This document shows, one piece after another, positions 62,993 through 64,000 of a stretch of DNA of 64,000 nt (its first letter is position 1; every line of letters starts with the position of its first letter). The translations under genes and the position numbers were made by a program. The notes under the pieces were generated by a model. It searched no databases. It saw only the letters and a program-made list of their open reading frames with translations, and was not told where the DNA came from. The stretch comes from Chrysophaeum taylorii (Eukaryota > Sar > Pelagophyceae > Pelagomonadales > Pelagomonadaceae), in assembly GCA_029834535.1 (NCBI GenBank), contig JAQMWT010000488.1:72001-136000 (forward strand). The letters run 5' to 3'.

Positions 62993-63116
62993 ACCTGCTA
63001 GGGTCTCTCGCGACGTTTTGTGGTATCTCCCTCTGTCTCACCGCCGGGCTGTGGTATCGTCTCGTCACCGCCAGCTCGGGGATCATCATATCATCACGCG
63101 CAGCCACTACGCGCAT
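62993..63116 (-). pseudogene. Duplicated 5' exon of the sulfotransferase gene, orphan copy
   Basis: Minus-strand MIPELAVTRRYHSPA is identical to the end of sulfotransferase exon 1. It is followed by the same GTGAGACAG donor and a 49-nt intron ending ccctagcag and GTGCTT. The sequence after the acceptor bears no sulfotransferase domain and soon stops. It looks like a partial gene duplication 2.3 kb upstream. Confidence 0.65.
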
Positions 63117-63191
63117 GACTCTCGGCCCACGGTGTGCATCATTTAGCGGGGCGCCGAGACAACTAGAAAGACCGCTGAGGTGGGTGGTCTC

Positions 63192-63357
63192 CTAGCACAT
63201 GCTGTCAGTGACCGACGGTCTAGGTCCTAGAGGGGACCGTTGTTGAAAGCGGGCTAGAGGGCTGCCTAGCATCTTTCCTAACAGGTTGAAAGGGACGTAG
63301 TTTTTGGCGCGGCAGCCGCCAGCTTGCTGTGCAAGGAGCGCCGAGAGCATCTGAATT

Positions 63358-63393
<36 letters not shown>

Positions 63394-64000
63394 ACCTTGG
63401 CCGCCATGTCGGTCGGTCACCGCCGCCGCCGCTCTGCCGTTGCTGCAGGGCAGCCTGGGCAGCGAGCTCGCGCCGGGCGCGCGCCATGTCCTCATCCAAA
63501 TCGGCACAATCGTCGCTACAAACCACGCGGGCGTCGATATTGACGTCACGCCCCCCGAGAGCTCGACGAGAGCCAAGCAAGTCGAGCTTCCCGAAGCCTT
63601 CTGCTTCATGGCATTCTCGAGCGCCTCGTCCTTGACCGGTGTAGTCCAGCCCCGCGACTGACATACGATTCGGGCAGCGCGAGCAGGAAACCACCGAGCT
63701 TGGAGCGGCAGGCCGTGACGCGAGATTCGGCTTCGCTTCCCGTCAGGTCCTCGATCACCGCGTCCTCGATGCTCGTTAGCTTGATGGGTAGACTTGCATC
63801 TTCGGGGAGAAAACGATGGCACAGCGCAGGCAGTAGCAAGGGCCGAGATCTTGGACCGCGCACTTGCGGTGGGCCTCGGCCCTCAAGACGTGCACCTTCT
63901 TCTTCTTCTTCGCTTTGCTTTAGAAGGCGAGAGACCTAGACATCCAGAAAGTCGCGCGGCCGTCGAACTCGTAGACAAACTGCCTAGGTTGCTCACCAGT
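63192..64000 (-). pseudogene. Unresolved minus-strand coding relic with polyglutamine tract
   Basis: Protein-like pieces occur in changing frames: FVYEFDGRATFWMSRSLAF near the right edge, then RKCAVQDLGPCYCLRCAIVF, then LTSIEDAVIEDLTGSEAESR. DARVVCSDDCADLDEDMARA and a poly-Gln stretch encoded by (ctg)n at 63,360-63,392 follow, the last in a frame ending at 63,192. A CxCxxC-type zinc site is suggested by CYCLRC. Either several short introns or frameshifts separate the pieces, and the gene may continue past the window. Function unknown. Confidence 0.3.

Overview
The window is nuclear DNA of a eukaryotic alga, most likely a photosynthetic stramenopile and possibly a pelagophyte. The evidence is a light-harvesting chlorophyll protein and a second plastid-type protein, each starting with a signal peptide followed by an AAFAP- or ALVAP-like cleavage motif, as in secondary red plastids. 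Genes sit alone on both strands and have few, short introns (37-125 nt by my reading). Host genes are GC-rich, and there are abundant microsatellites and eukaryotic transposons. The species call is inference; no database was searched.

Layout. 1-815: 5' part of an RBM22/SLT11-type splicing factor, running off the left edge. 1,291-9,287: one very large minus-strand gene for a secreted or membrane right-handed beta-helix protein with a C-terminal multi-pass membrane region. Its repeats are encoded by about 17 tiny phase-0 exons. 9,338-10,770 and 17,209-18,630: two near-identical copies of a gene for a small secreted cysteine-rich protein. Between them lies a 5-kb block of heavily frameshifted old coding sequence ending in a Tudor-like domain. 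18.6-26.5 kb: an OPR/HPR-type helical-repeat protein, mitochondrial succinate dehydrogenase flavoprotein and a GT8 glycosyltransferase. 27.6-34.3 kb: a graveyard with a broken Nudix domain, a broken hAT transposase, minisatellites and a broken Helitron helicase.

34,361-48,025: a 13.7-kb, AT-richer Copia-type LTR retrotransposon on the minus strand, with 5-bp target duplications. Its primer site matches the anticodon arm of initiator tRNA-Met, as in Drosophila copia and yeast Ty5. It carries gag, protease, a long extra region, integrase, RT-RNase H and an extra post-pol ORF, all with stops or frameshifts. Four copies of a SINE-like element with a (TTAG)n tail have inserted into it, and a fifth lies at 55.1 kb.

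48.9-60.8 kb is a compact block of ordinary genes: a U-box/armadillo protein, an EF-hand-like and an ankyrin/SAM-like protein, an LHC protein, PP1 inhibitor-2, a multi-pass membrane protein, a papain-family protease, an aldo/keto reductase, a villin-headpiece protein, a plastid bacterial-PH-domain protein, an AlkD-type DNA repair protein and a sulfotransferase. 60.8-64 kb holds a duplicated 5' exon of the sulfotransferase, a LINE reverse-transcriptase relic and an unresolved minus-strand coding relic.

The genes do not form one pathway. The most unusual structures are the one-repeat-per-exon gene, the copia-type element with its additional ORFs, the TTAG-tailed SINE family, and the duplicated secreted protein whose coding part is much more conserved than its upstream region.
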